From contig NZ_NBYX01000002.1 of NCBI RefSeq assembly GCF_002099195.1, forward strand, positions 62,001 through 126,000: a DNA stretch of 64,000 bases, read 5' to 3'. The notes beneath the pieces are model-generated. The model saw nothing but the letters and a program-made list of their open reading frames with translations, searched no databases and was not told the origin of the DNA. The stretch's first letter is position 1, and each line of letters opens with the position of its first letter. Below, piece by piece: positions 24,816 through 34,446 of the stretch. The DNA comes from Burkholderia puraquae (GTDB taxonomy: Bacteria > Pseudomonadota > Gammaproteobacteria > Burkholderiales > Burkholderiaceae). A program made the position numbers and the translations under genes.

Positions 24816-25667
24816 TCACTTCAGACGTTGCACGGTGCCGACCGACACGAGCGTCGCGAGCACGGCGAGGACGAGCAGCACGACGGTGGCCGCGCACGCC
24901 ATCCCCGACGCGCCGTAGAACGCCTGCAGCAGCACGATCGGATAGTTGCGGTAGCGAAAGCCCGCAATCAGGTTCGAGATCTGGAATTCGCCGATCGACA
25001 GCGCGGCCACCATCACGAGCCCCGAAAACAGGCTGTGCCGCAGGTTCGGCAGCACGATCGTGAAGAACTGGCGCAGCGGCGTCGCACCGAGCGTCGCCGC
25101 GCAGGCCTCGAGGCGCGCGAGGCCGAGGTGGCGCAGATCGCTGAGCAGCGTCTGCAGCAGGTACGGCAGCGTCAGCACCGCGTGCGCCGCAATCAGCAGC
25201 GGCAACGTGCCGAGCCATGGCAGCGTGTCGCCGCTGAAGATCGCGATGTAGCCGAAGCCGAGCGTCAGCGCAGGCACGCCGACCGGCATCAGCATCACGA
25301 CGCGCGTCGCCATGCCGCGCCCGGCCTGCGCACGGTGATGCAGCGAATAGGCAAGCGGCAGGCCGATCAGCGCGTTGAGCGCGCAGCACGCCAGCGCCAC
25401 CGTGAGGCTCACGCCGAATGCGCGGGTAAAGCTGCGATTCCCGGCCAGATCGGCGAACCAGTGCCCGGTGAAGCCGGTCGGCAGCAGCGTGTTCGTCCAC
25501 GACTGACCCACCGACCCGATCAGCAGCAGCGCAATCGGCAACAGCAGGTAGAGCCCGAACACCGCGACGAGCGCATTCAGCAGAAAGCGTCCGGCACGCG
25601 GACGCGCGGGCCTGTTACGCGGAATCGGAACACCATCGGCCAGTGCCGGGGCGGTAGACGCAGGCAT
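24816..25667 (-). CDS. ABC transporter permease (first permease)
   Basis: A 283-residue inner-membrane permease. After an unusually long Pro-rich cytoplasmic N terminus, the first helix is LLNALVAVFGLYLLLPIALLL. The coupling loop reads LARLEACAATLGATPLRQFFTIVLPNL near residue 185. It heads the ABC operon and is divergent from a LysR gene across 161 bases. The ATG at 25667 is preferred over a TTG six codons upstream; neither has a strong ribosome site. Confidence 0.88.
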   Translation of the reverse strand: MPASTAPALADGVPIPRNRPARPRAGRFLLNALVAVFGLYLLLPIALLLIGSVGQSWTNTLLPTGFTGHWFADLAGNRSFTRAFGVSLTVALACCALNALIGLPLAYSLHHRAQAGRGMATRVVMLMPVGVPALTLGFGYIAIFSGDTLPWLGTLPLLIAAHAVLTLPYLLQTLLSDLRHLGLARLEACAATLGATPLRQFFTIVLPNLRHSLFSGLVMVAALSIGEFQISNLIAGFRYRNYPIVLLQAFYGASGMACAATVVLLVLAVLATLVSVGTVQRLK

Positions 25668-25828
25668 GGAAACACTCGCGGACAAGAGACAAAGATGCCA
25701 CGCAACGCCCGCCGGGCGGGGCTGTCACGCGTTTTCTGGACGATCGCAGTGTGCGGTTCCGACATGGCATCGTCATGAAAAAAACGTACAAAGCCCGCAT
25801 CGATCTGTGCGCCGAAGGAATAGTCGCG

Positions 25829-26725
25829 ATGAAGCACCTGTATCCGAACATCGCGGAACTGCACGCATTCACCTGTTCTGCGAAGTACCTGAATTTTTCC
25901 TATGCGGCTCGCGAACTGGGCCTGACGCCCAGCGCGGTCAGCCGGCAGATCGCGAATCTCGAGGCGCTGTTCGGCGTGAAGCTGTTCGCGCGGGAGGGGC
26001 GCAGCCTCGTGCTCACGCGCGCCGGGCAGGTGTACCACGCGCGTGTCGCCGGCCCGCTGCGCGAGATCGGCAACGCGTCGATCGAACTGCTGAGCGCGCG
26101 CGAGAACGGCGACCTGCTGACGATCGCCAGCGTGCCGACGTTTACGACCAAGTGGCTCGTGCCGCGGCTCTCGCGCTTTCTGGCCGTCGCGCCGAGCGTC
26201 ACGCTGAGCTTTCGCCGCCATCTCGCGCACGGCGACAGCTTTCCGTTCGGGCTCGACGCGGCGATCCGCTACGGCGACGGCGCTTGGGAAGGGGTGCGAA
26301 GCGATTACCTGGACGGTCGGACCTTCGTGCCGGTCTGTGCGCGCGAATTCGGCGAGCGGCACGCGTTGCGCACGCCCGCCGACGCCGTGACCGCACCGCG
26401 CCTCGTGCACGAGCAGGCGGAAATCGCATGGTCCGCCTGGGCGGAACGCCATCGCGCCACGCAGATGAACGCACTCGCCGGGCCGCGCTTCGAACAGTAT
26501 TCGGTGCTGATCCAGGCCGCGCAGGCGGGACTCGGGCTCGCGCTCGTGCCACGTTTCCTGATCGCGGACAATCTCGCGGCCGGCACGCTCGTCGAACCGT
26601 TCGACGCGCCCGTCGAGGTCGACGCACAGGGACACTACCTGTGCTATGCGCCAGAGCGACTCGAGACGAGCGAAGCGCTGCGGCACTTCAGGGAATGGAT
26701 GCTGGACGAATGCGCACCGGCGTAA
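25829..26725 (+). CDS. LysR-family regulator (GcvA-like)
   Basis: A 298-residue LTTR. The N terminus KHLYPNIAELHAFTCSAKYLNFSYAARELGLTPSAVSRQIANLE gives the winged helix-turn-helix. The C-terminal domain has TIASVPTFTTKWLVPRLSRF and LVPRFLIADNLAAGTLV, as in GcvA/AmpR-like regulators. Start 25829 is chosen because GAAGGA lies nine bases upstream and it gives the usual LTTR N terminus; in-frame ATGs at 25751 and 25775 would add 18-26 residues. Divergent from the ABC importer operon, its likely target. Confidence 0.9.
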   Translation: MKHLYPNIAELHAFTCSAKYLNFSYAARELGLTPSAVSRQIANLEALFGVKLFAREGRSLVLTRAGQVYHARVAGPLREIGNASIELLSARENGDLLTIASVPTFTTKWLVPRLSRFLAVAPSVTLSFRRHLAHGDSFPFGLDAAIRYGDGAWEGVRSDYLDGRTFVPVCAREFGERHALRTPADAVTAPRLVHEQAEIAWSAWAERHRATQMNALAGPRFEQYSVLIQAAQAGLGLALVPRFLIADNLAAGTLVEPFDAPVEVDAQGHYLCYAPERLETSEALRHFREWMLDECAPA

Positions 26726-26814
26726 GCCGGCCCGCATTCGTCATGCGGCGGGACGCGCGCCGCCGCGCGCCCCGTACCGGGCGCCGCCTGGCGGCAGCGT
26801 CCGGCAGGCATCGG

Positions 26815-28488
26815 TCAGCGACCGATACCGAGCCCCGGCAGCACGCCGGTATTCTCGGCCACCACGGCATGCAGCAGGCGCGGGTTCACGCCGAGCAGGC
26901 CGAGGATCGTCGGCGCGACCTGCTTCGTGCCGACCGTGTCGGTCACCGTGCGGGCGCGATGCAGGCCCGGATACGACACGAGCAGGCCGAGGTGGCTGTC
27001 GTCCGGCGCGTTGCCGCCGTGCTCCTCGTCCTTCTTCATGCTCGACGTGTAGATCACGCCCGGATTCGGCTGGACGACGATGTCCGGCGTGCGGCCGTTG
27101 GCCGGATCGCCGAAGCGCTCGGCGAGCGCCGCGCCGTACAGGATGTAGGCCTGCGCACCGTCCGCGCAGATCCCCGGCGCGTTGCAGCTCAGGTTCGCCT
27201 TCAGCGTCTCTACCACGGCCGTGCGCTGGTTGCGGTCACGCAGCCAGATCAGGCCGACGTCGTCGGTCTGCACGAAGCCCGTGCCGACCAGGCCGGAGCC
27301 GTCGTTCAGGTTGCCCGTCTTCGTGTTGTTCTGGCCGAAGTTGCCGTTCGGGTCGAAATAGTTGTTCGCTTCGAGCAGCTTGGTCAGCGTGTCGCCATTC
27401 TTCACGAGCTTCGTGTGATCGGTCGGCGACTGGCCATGCTTCGACGTGACGATCACGGCCGTCGATGCATACAGGTTCGCCTGCTTCAGCGCCGCGACGA
27501 CATGGCCGATCGAGTTGTCGACGTACGTGATCGCGTTCGCGACCTGCCCGTTCGGCGTGAAGTTCGCATCCAGGTAGCCGCCGCCCTTCGTCACCAGCGC
27601 CTTCTGCGCGACGCTCAGCGTCTGGAAATTCGCGCCGAACAGCGTCGGCACCGGCGCGCTCTTCGTGCCGGTCGAGTCACGGCCGTTGATCTGGTTGATC
27701 AGCGCCTGCACGTGCAGGTTGTCGAATTGCGCGGTATGCGAATAGACGTCCGTGTAGTCCGTTTGCGTCGCCGGGTCGATCGAGTTGATCTCGGTGCGCG
27801 CGAGATCGTCGACGCCGGTGCCCGACGGCCCGTTCAGCCAGTCGTAGCCCCATGCGTGCTTGTCGGCCCACGCGGTGGTTGCGTTCGGGATGCCCGCCTT
27901 CACGGCCTCGAACACCGTGTTGGTCTTCACGTAGTTGTGCGGATAGACCGGCACGCACTTGCCGTTGACCTTCGCATTCGGGATCGCCTGCGGGTTGAAC
28001 GCGCCGCCGCCGTTCAGGTGGACCAGCGCGCCGCCGTTCTGGGCATCGATGCCGGTCGTCTCGTCGAACACGACGTTCCAGCCCTGCTTGCCCGAGCAGC
28101 TCGTGTCGCCCGGCGCGTACAGGTTGCGGTCGTACGACACGTCGTAGAACAGGCCGGCCGTCTTCGGCGAGCCGCCCGTCACGAGCGCGGCCAGGCCCGG
28201 GAACGAATCCGACAGGCCCGGCGTGTACGCGTTCGTGTACGTCACGCCGTGCTGCGCGAGCACCGCGATGTTCGGGCACGTGTTCGCACCGATGCAGCGC
28301 GCGAGATCCTGCTCGTGCAGGCCGTCGACGCTGATCAGCAGCACGTGCTTCACGACGCGGCTCGCGTGGCCGCGGTCCTCGCCCTGACTGTTGCCGTCCT
28401 GTTGCGCCGCGTGCGCACCCGCGCCGGCGAGCGCCAGCGCACCCGCCGCCATCCCCACCCATTTCCGCTGCCTACCAAGGAAAGACAT
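26815..28488 (-). CDS. Exported alkaline-phosphatase-superfamily phosphodiesterase/nucleotide pyrophosphatase
   Basis: A 557-residue exported enzyme with signal peptide WVGMAAGALALAGAGAHA (cleavage about residue 28). Metal-site motifs of type I phosphodiesterases are visible: LLISVDGLHEQDLAR near 50, AYTPGLSDSFPGLAALVTGG with the catalytic Ser/Thr region near 90, IVTSKHGQSPTD near 348, and GNAPDDSHLGLLVSYPG near 500. Cysteine pairs fit a periplasmic protein. The start has GTGGGG upstream. It is convergent with the LysR gene. Expected to release phosphate or nucleotides from phosphodiesters in the periplasm; substrate unknown. Confidence 0.85.
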   Translation of the reverse strand: MSFLGRQRKWVGMAAGALALAGAGAHAAQQDGNSQGEDRGHASRVVKHVLLISVDGLHEQDLARCIGANTCPNIAVLAQHGVTYTNAYTPGLSDSFPGLAALVTGGSPKTAGLFYDVSYDRNLYAPGDTSCSGKQGWNVVFDETTGIDAQNGGALVHLNGGGAFNPQAIPNAKVNGKCVPVYPHNYVKTNTVFEAVKAGIPNATTAWADKHAWGYDWLNGPSGTGVDDLARTEINSIDPATQTDYTDVYSHTAQFDNLHVQALINQINGRDSTGTKSAPVPTLFGANFQTLSVAQKALVTKGGGYLDANFTPNGQVANAITYVDNSIGHVVAALKQANLYASTAVIVTSKHGQSPTDHTKLVKNGDTLTKLLEANNYFDPNGNFGQNNTKTGNLNDGSGLVGTGFVQTDDVGLIWLRDRNQRTAVVETLKANLSCNAPGICADGAQAYILYGAALAERFGDPANGRTPDIVVQPNPGVIYTSSMKKDEEHGGNAPDDSHLGLLVSYPGLHRARTVTDTVGTKQVAPTILGLLGVNPRLLHAVVAENTGVLPGLGIGR

Positions 28489-28794
28489 GATCACCCCACC
28501 TCATCGATTGATGTTGAACTGCGTGACTTGCCATCAGGCGCGCAAAATATCGCCGGATCGTGGGGCGTTCGCATGAAGCGGGGCTTTCTGTTTTCTATCA
28601 AACGTAACCAATCGCAAGCGACACGACGCGGTCGCAATGCAAGGTGGCCTGGCGCACGTGACGACGTGCGCGCACGATGTCCGCACCGGGTCGGTGCACG
28701 GTGCACGCGGTCGTCCGCCGCGCGAATTTTTTTCGCGCTTGGCGCATGACTATTGGCGTGTGATAAAGGGTTTTCCCTGACCCGGAGCACGAGT
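28489..28794. other. Intergenic region between divergent phosphatase and small-protein genes
   Basis: A 306-base gap. Near its right end it holds AGGGTTTTCCCT (listed separately). No pho box or other known operator, and no gene, is recognised in the rest. Confidence 0.5.
28767..28778. promoter_or_regulatory. AGGGTTTTCCCT element (copy 1)
   Basis: A 12-bp element with inverted AGGG/CCCT arms around TTTT. It ends 16 bases before the ATG of the 74-residue gene at 28795. The identical core occurs twice in front of the unrelated 51-residue gene at 38758-38913. Confidence 0.6.
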
Positions 28795-29019
28795 ATGTCG
28801 ACCCTGGAAGCCCTCCGGTTCGTGCTGGACGATGCACGCACCCCCGAAATCATTCGCCACCACGTCGTCGACGCGTTGCAGTACGCGTTGCGCAACTACG
28901 GACAGGTGTTCACCGCGAAGGAAGTCGAATGGCTGGCGCAGTGGGACGACGCGCGTCTGCCGCTGGCCGCGAAGAAGGAACTGGGCAAGCGCGAAGAACC
29001 GGCGATCGCCGCGCGCTGA
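28795..29019 (+). CDS. Small hypothetical protein
   Basis: A 74-residue soluble, probably helical protein: MSTLEALRFVLDDARTPEII, then HVVDALQYALRNYGQVFTAKEVEWLAQWDD, then a charged tail. No signal, no membrane segment, no cysteine. CGGAG lies nine bases before the ATG. The AGGGTTTTCCCT element just upstream suggests specific control. It is convergent with the DUF748 gene. I do not recognise the family; the composition and ribosome site support a real gene. Confidence 0.65.
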   Translation: MSTLEALRFVLDDARTPEIIRHHVVDALQYALRNYGQVFTAKEVEWLAQWDDARLPLAAKKELGKREEPAIAAR

Positions 29020-29078
29020 ACGCAGCACGCCGCCGCGCCCGAACGGATGAACGGACACAGCGGCGGCGGATGGCCTGC

Positions 29079-32000
29079 TTACTGCAGGCCGAAGTCGACG
29101 CGGGTGGTCGCGCCCTTGTCCTCGATGCCCTTCGCATCGAGCTTCGGCGCGACGACGAACACGCGGCTCGAATCGATCTTCCCATCGAGGTACTGGCGCA
29201 CGGCCTGCGCGCGCTGTTGCGCGAGCGCACGCAGCGCGTTGTCGTCGGCCGGCGCATGGTCGGCGAGCGCCTTCTTCATGTCGGCGTCGGGCAGCGTCTT
29301 CTGCAGGCCGACCAGGTTGCGCGGCTTCTTGAAGTCGGCGGCCTTGTACGCGCGCGTCAGGTACTTGCTGTACTCGGCCGGCTCGACCTTCACCGACATC
29401 GGGTCGATGCTCTCGCCCTGCCCGACCACGTCCTTCAGCTTCTGCTGGCGCACGAGCCGATCGACGTATGCGTCGCCAAGCCCCGACGTGTCCTTCGCCG
29501 GATCGACGCGGCCGATCAGGTCGAGGCGGATCGACGGCTTCTCGGTCAGCATCTTCACCACCGTGTCGAGCTTCTTCTGCTGCGCGTCGTCGAGCTGGTA
29601 CGAGCCCGGCGCGAATTCCACATAGCCGAGATCCTCGCCGCCGCTGCCGAACGCATGCGCGAGCAGCGAGAACGGCGACGTGACGGCCTTCGCGATCAGG
29701 TTCAGCACCGCGCGCCAGATCAGCCCGCCGACACTGAACTCCGGATTCGACAGCGAGCCCGACACCGGCAGGTTCACGTCGATCTGCCCGCGCGTGTTCT
29801 TCAGCAGCGAAATCGCGAGCTTCACCGGCAGCTTGGTCGCCGTGTCGTTCTCCACGTGGTCGCCGAACGTGAGCTGGTCGATGAAGATGTGGTTGTTCGC
29901 CTTCAGCTGGTCGTTCGCGAGCTCGTAATGCAGGTCGACGTTGAGCTTGCCCTTCGTGATCGGGTAGCCCGCGTACTTCGCCGAGTACGGCGTCAGGTTG
30001 GTCAGCTCGATGTCGTGCGCGGTCGCGGTGAGGTCGAGCGCCGGCTTCTCGATCAGCGGGTTCACCGACCCCTTGATCGAGATCGGCCCGTTGCCCGCGA
30101 GGTTCGCGGCGACGTCGACCGGCGCGGACGTCGTCGAATCCGTGCCGAACGCGCCGACCGTGCCCTTGATCGCGATGAGGTTCGCCGTGTAGTTCGGCTT
30201 GATGAAGTTGTCCGTATACGTGACACGGCCGTTCTGCAGCAGCAACTCGCCGAAATGCATCCGCACCGGGTTCTGCGGCGGCGTCGCGGCCTTCACGACC
30301 ACCGTCGCCGACGCAGCGGCCGGCGCGGATGCCTGCTGCGCGACCGCCGGCGCCGATGCGGCCCGCGGCGACAGCGGCACCGGCTCGCCCTTGCTCGCGT
30401 CACGTGTGAGCGACTGCGCGGGGCCTGTTTCCTTCGCGACCACGTCCTTCAGGTTCAGGCGTCCTTGCGCATCGAGCAGCACGCGGCCGTAGAAGTTCGA
30501 GAACGTCACGCGCGCGGCGTCGACGTCGGTGCCCTTCTCGTCGTAGTTCGCCTTCAGGTTCGTCAGCGCGAGCGAGCGCCAGCCCGCGAACGGGTCGGAA
30601 GTCGCCTTGTCGAGCATCCGCACGTCGACGAGCGCAACGTCGCCGCGATAGGTCGCGCGCGGCGCGTCCTTCACCTGCGCGAACGTCAGGTTGCCCTGTG
30701 CGTTGAGCAGCGCGCTTGCGATCGTCGCGTTCAGCGCGCTGCCGAAGTACGGCTCGAACGCGGCCGCGTCGAGGCGGTCGCCGTTGATCTTCAGGCCGAG
30801 CTTCAGCGGCTGTGCGGTCACGTCGCCCGTCACGTTCAGCGAGCCCTTGCGGTTCAGCGTCGCCTTCAACTGCACGGGCAGCGGCTTGGTCATGTCGTCG
30901 CTGATCTTCTGCACCGACAGGTCCAGCGGCTTGATCGCCAGCTTCACCGGGCGCGGCGTCGACAGGTCGGTGAAGTTCGCGGACGAACCCTTCACGTTCA
31001 GCGCGTCGATCCGGTAATGCCACGACGGTGCCGCGGCCTCGGCCTTGCGCGCGACCGTGCGCTTCGGCACCGACGCCTGCGCGGGTTCGGCCAGCGCCGC
31101 GAGGTCGATCCTGCCGTCCTTCAGCCGCTGCACGTCGAGCGCGAGCCCGCTGGCGTCGACGCTCGCGATCTCCGCGGTGCGCGTGGCGACGTCGACCTTC
31201 GCGATCTTCGCACTCGCGTCGGGCAACACGATCGCGGGCGCCTTCGCGTCGGGCGTCGCGATCTTCAGCGACTTCAGGCTGATCGTGCTGTCGGCAACCT
31301 GCGCAGCGAGCGGCGTCTTGCCCCAGTCGGCCTTCGCGTTGACGGTCGCGCCGAGCGTGCCGTCGAGCACGCGCGCACGCGTGGCCTCGCCGAGGTACGG
31401 CTGCAGCACCGGCAGCGCGAGCGCGGCGACCGTCAGCTTGCTCTCGGCCTGCTTCTCCGCGAGATTGAATGTGCCTTCGGCCGTCACGTCGCCGCCGCGC
31501 GACAGCGACGTCGACAGCGTGTATTTCGCGGGCGTCTTGCCCTGCATCGAGAAGCCGTCGAGCGTCGCGGCGAGCTTCGTGAGCGACAGCGCGGTCGGCG
31601 TCGCCGGCACGCGGTCGTCGACGTTGACCGTGCCGCCGTCGATCGCGAAATGACGGATCGTCAGGTCGAGCGGCGGCGCCGCCTTCGCGTCGGCTTCGGC
31701 CTTTGTGCCGCTGGCGGCGGCTTCGGCCGCGGCGGAAGCGGCCGCGGCGCCCGACGCCGCGGGCTTGCCTTCGGCAGCTTTCGGTGCAGCTGCCGGCTGT
31801 GCGGCGAGCTTCTCGACGTTCAGCACGCCCTGCTTGTCGCGCGACAGGTCGACCACCGGCTGGTCGATCCGGATCTCGTCGAAGTGCATCGCGTTGCGCA
31901 GCGGCTCGAGGCTGGCGGCCGCGACGTGCACGCCGCGCGCGGCGAACAGTGGCGCGGACGCGTGGTCCGTCACCTTCGCATCGTTCAGGTCGACGGTGCC

Positions 32001-32861
32001 CGATACGCGCAGCGCGGGCGTCTCGCCGCTCATCACGAAATTGACCGTGAGGTCGCTGCTCAAGAGGCCGCTCGTCACGGCCACCGGCAGCTTCGCCGGC
32101 ACGTACGAGATCAGCTTCGGCACGTCGAGGCGGTCGAACTTCAGCGCGATCTCCGATTCGCGCGACTGCGCGAACGGCTTGGTCTTGCCGTCGATCGAGA
32201 TCGGGCTGCCGTCGAAGCGCGCGCGCAGCTTCGGCTCGACGAAGATGTCGGTCTTCGAGGCCAGCGTCGCGATATACGGAATGCCGAGCGTCCAGTTGTC
32301 GACGACGTGCTTTTCGTTCAGCAGGCGGTCGTCGAAATCGATCCGGCCGTTGTTGACCTGGATGTTCGACACCGAGAACTGCGTCGGCTTGCTTTCGGGT
32401 TTGGGCGACGGCGTCGAGAACTTCTCGATCAGGTCGGTGAAGTTGAAGCGCTGCGTGTCGTAGCGGACGATATGAAAGCGCGGCGAGTCGAGACGGATCT
32501 CATTGACGATCGGCGCACCGCGGAACAGCGATGACCACGACGGCCGCACGATGAGCTTCGCGATGTCGATGAAGTCGCCCTGCCCGCCTTTGTCGCCGAG
32601 ATGGACGCCGTCGGCTTCGAGGTTCAGCGTGTACGGGTTCAGCGCGATGCGCTGGATCGTGGCAGGCCGGTCGAGCTGCTTGGTCAACTGCTGTTCGGCG
32701 ATATGGCGGATCAGCGGCGGCGCCGCGAAGAACCCGAGCAGTCCGAATAAAACGACGAAGATCAGCAGGCCGATGCCGATGCGGCGGGTCCGGCGCGAGC
32801 GTGCAACGCCACCGAGGGCATGGAGGGTCGAGGATACGGTTTCTTTGTCTGCGCTTGCCAT
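29079..32861 (-). CDS. AsmA-like DUF748 protein
   Basis: A 1260-residue envelope protein. One N-terminal membrane anchor (IGIGLLIFVVLFGLLGFFAAPPLI, about residues 28-51) is followed by QLDRPATIQRIALNPYTLNLEADGVHLGD, the AsmA/DUF748 start, and then long beta-rich repeats such as DLSVQKISDDMTKPLPVQLK. Two Ala/Lys-rich linkers interrupt the beta regions (about 390-420 and 850-880). AsmA-like proteins span the periplasm and are linked to phospholipid transport and outer-membrane assembly. The start at 32861 has GAGG upstream; an ATG 14 codons earlier is less likely. Monocistronic. Confidence 0.88.
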   Translation of the reverse strand: MASADKETVSSTLHALGGVARSRRTRRIGIGLLIFVVLFGLLGFFAAPPLIRHIAEQQLTKQLDRPATIQRIALNPYTLNLEADGVHLGDKGGQGDFIDIAKLIVRPSWSSLFRGAPIVNEIRLDSPRFHIVRYDTQRFNFTDLIEKFSTPSPKPESKPTQFSVSNIQVNNGRIDFDDRLLNEKHVVDNWTLGIPYIATLASKTDIFVEPKLRARFDGSPISIDGKTKPFAQSRESEIALKFDRLDVPKLISYVPAKLPVAVTSGLLSSDLTVNFVMSGETPALRVSGTVDLNDAKVTDHASAPLFAARGVHVAAASLEPLRNAMHFDEIRIDQPVVDLSRDKQGVLNVEKLAAQPAAAPKAAEGKPAASGAAAASAAAEAAASGTKAEADAKAAPPLDLTIRHFAIDGGTVNVDDRVPATPTALSLTKLAATLDGFSMQGKTPAKYTLSTSLSRGGDVTAEGTFNLAEKQAESKLTVAALALPVLQPYLGEATRARVLDGTLGATVNAKADWGKTPLAAQVADSTISLKSLKIATPDAKAPAIVLPDASAKIAKVDVATRTAEIASVDASGLALDVQRLKDGRIDLAALAEPAQASVPKRTVARKAEAAAPSWHYRIDALNVKGSSANFTDLSTPRPVKLAIKPLDLSVQKISDDMTKPLPVQLKATLNRKGSLNVTGDVTAQPLKLGLKINGDRLDAAAFEPYFGSALNATIASALLNAQGNLTFAQVKDAPRATYRGDVALVDVRMLDKATSDPFAGWRSLALTNLKANYDEKGTDVDAARVTFSNFYGRVLLDAQGRLNLKDVVAKETGPAQSLTRDASKGEPVPLSPRAASAPAVAQQASAPAAASATVVVKAATPPQNPVRMHFGELLLQNGRVTYTDNFIKPNYTANLIAIKGTVGAFGTDSTTSAPVDVAANLAGNGPISIKGSVNPLIEKPALDLTATAHDIELTNLTPYSAKYAGYPITKGKLNVDLHYELANDQLKANNHIFIDQLTFGDHVENDTATKLPVKLAISLLKNTRGQIDVNLPVSGSLSNPEFSVGGLIWRAVLNLIAKAVTSPFSLLAHAFGSGGEDLGYVEFAPGSYQLDDAQQKKLDTVVKMLTEKPSIRLDLIGRVDPAKDTSGLGDAYVDRLVRQQKLKDVVGQGESIDPMSVKVEPAEYSKYLTRAYKAADFKKPRNLVGLQKTLPDADMKKALADHAPADDNALRALAQQRAQAVRQYLDGKIDSSRVFVVAPKLDAKGIEDKGATTRVDFGLQ

Positions 32862-33009
32862 GCTTGAATGCCTCGGGATGGGATGCCAGGCCGCACCGGA
32901 CAACCGGGCGGCCGCGCACGCTATCCCGAAAGTATAGGCTCAGGAGGTGACGGTACAGGGTTCGGGCGCCGTCGCGCCCGCCGGTCGGACAACGCCGCCG
33001 GTCATCCGT

Positions 33010-34446
33010 TCATTTCCGGACGATGACGGGCGGCATCCACGATCCGTCGCTCGCCTTCGGCTTCGGTGCGTACAGGCGCAACGCGAGCGCAAAATCGGCG
33101 CGCGGCGCGGGCAGCCAGTTGGCCGCATGCGTGCCGCCCGGCGACGCCGACACGACGATGTCGATCGAGCCGTCGTGGTTGCGGCGCAGCCGGTCGCGAT
33201 CGCCGAGCGAGCGGCGCGCCGACCCGACGTCGGGCAGCGCGCCGCTCGTCGTGTACGGCGTGAGCGTCCAGAATGCGCGCACCGGCGGCAGCGCGCCCGG
33301 CGCGAAATGCAGCACGTAGCGGTTCGCACCGTTCAGCGGATGGCCGTCGCTGTCGACGCGGACGACCGCGAGCGTTTCGTCGTCGCGCGTCGCGGTGCCG
33401 AACTGCGTGTAGGCCGCGTACGCACGCAGCGTGTAGTCCTGCCCGTACTTGCCGGCCGTATCGCCGATCCAGCTCCAGCCGTTCGCGTTCAGCAGGTTCG
33501 ACGGCGGGGTCGAGAGTCGCGCGCGCGCCTCGGCGACGCCGGCCGTCGCAGCTGCGAGGCGGTCGCCCGTCCACAGCACCGGGTAGCCGGCCGACACGCC
33601 GATGTCGGCGAGCAACGACTGCGCGTGCGCATCGTCGGCTGGCGCCGGGTTGTCCTGCAGCGCCTGTGCGAAGCGCGCGAAGAACGCCTTGGGGTCGAGC
33701 GACGCCACCTGCTCGGCCGGCGTACCGCCGCCCACCGCTTCGGACGGCGCGCTGCCCGCATGGACCGCGACCGACGCGCCGCGCGCGGCGCCCGTGTAGA
33801 CGGACAGCGGCACCACGCGAATCGCGCGCTGCAATTTCTTCACGTTCGTCAGGTCGCGCCCGCCGCTCGTCTGCAGCCGGACTTCGAGCCACGCGTTGGC
33901 CGACGGGACGTCGATCCGGACCGCGCCCTTCGGCAGCGTGCCCTGCCAGTCCTTCGCGGCGAAGGCAATCGTTTGCGATCGCGCGCCGCCACGGGCACCG
34001 CTTGCGCCCACGCTCGACGACGACCACAGCACGTTCGTCCACATGTCGAGCGCACGCGCGTCCCAGTAGCGGCCGCGCGTGTCGGGCAGCGTGACGATCA
34101 CGGGTTCGGCGGCGACGTCGAGCCAGCCGGTCGAGTCGAGCGTGTCGACGCCCGGCAGCGGCGGATTGACCGCGCCGACGGGCGGCAGCGCCTGCGCGTG
34201 GCGCAGCGTGTTGAGCGGCGCCTGCCCCGGTTGCGCGCCGTCGCCGCCCGTCGCCGCTTCCTTCGCGACGTCCATCAGCACGAGCGGATACGCATAGACA
34301 TAGGAGTCGGCAACTTCCGCGCGCATCCAGCCGGTTTTCCGCTGGATCGCGTCCGGTTGCGACGCGCACCCCGCTAGCAACGCCACCATGGCCAGCGACG
34401 CGCACGCGCGCCGCAGAGAAACTGATTCCTGCTGGTTTTCAATCAT
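33010..34446 (-). CDS. DUF1254/DUF1214 lipoprotein
   Basis: A 478-residue exported protein. The signal peptide ends in MVALLAGC, so Cys26 is probably lipidated. The DUF1254 part covers roughly residues 40-180 (AEVADSYVYAYPLVLMDVAKEAA, then VITLPDTRGRYWDARALDMWTN-like). The DUF1214 part is C-terminal, with DGHPLNGANRYVLHFAPGALPPVRAFWTLTPY and a final RLYAPKP. The two domains occur together in many soil proteobacteria; function unknown. Monocistronic, 148 bases from the DUF748 gene start. Confidence 0.88.
   Translation of the reverse strand: MIENQQESVSLRRACASLAMVALLAGCASQPDAIQRKTGWMRAEVADSYVYAYPLVLMDVAKEAATGGDGAQPGQAPLNTLRHAQALPPVGAVNPPLPGVDTLDSTGWLDVAAEPVIVTLPDTRGRYWDARALDMWTNVLWSSSSVGASGARGGARSQTIAFAAKDWQGTLPKGAVRIDVPSANAWLEVRLQTSGGRDLTNVKKLQRAIRVVPLSVYTGAARGASVAVHAGSAPSEAVGGGTPAEQVASLDPKAFFARFAQALQDNPAPADDAHAQSLLADIGVSAGYPVLWTGDRLAAATAGVAEARARLSTPPSNLLNANGWSWIGDTAGKYGQDYTLRAYAAYTQFGTATRDDETLAVVRVDSDGHPLNGANRYVLHFAPGALPPVRAFWTLTPYTTSGALPDVGSARRSLGDRDRLRRNHDGSIDIVVSASPGGTHAANWLPAPRADFALALRLYAPKPKASDGSWMPPVIVRK

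Noticed and set aside
25666..28749. A 1027-codon plus-strand open frame antisense to the phosphodiesterase and overlapping the LysR gene
   Set aside because: Arg/His/Val-rich translation typical of a shadow frame in high-GC DNA; the real genes in other frames have clear domains.
28929..32534. A 1201-codon plus-strand open frame opposite the DUF748 gene
   Set aside because: Arg-rich shadow without any domain; DUF748 on the minus strand has a membrane anchor and family motifs.
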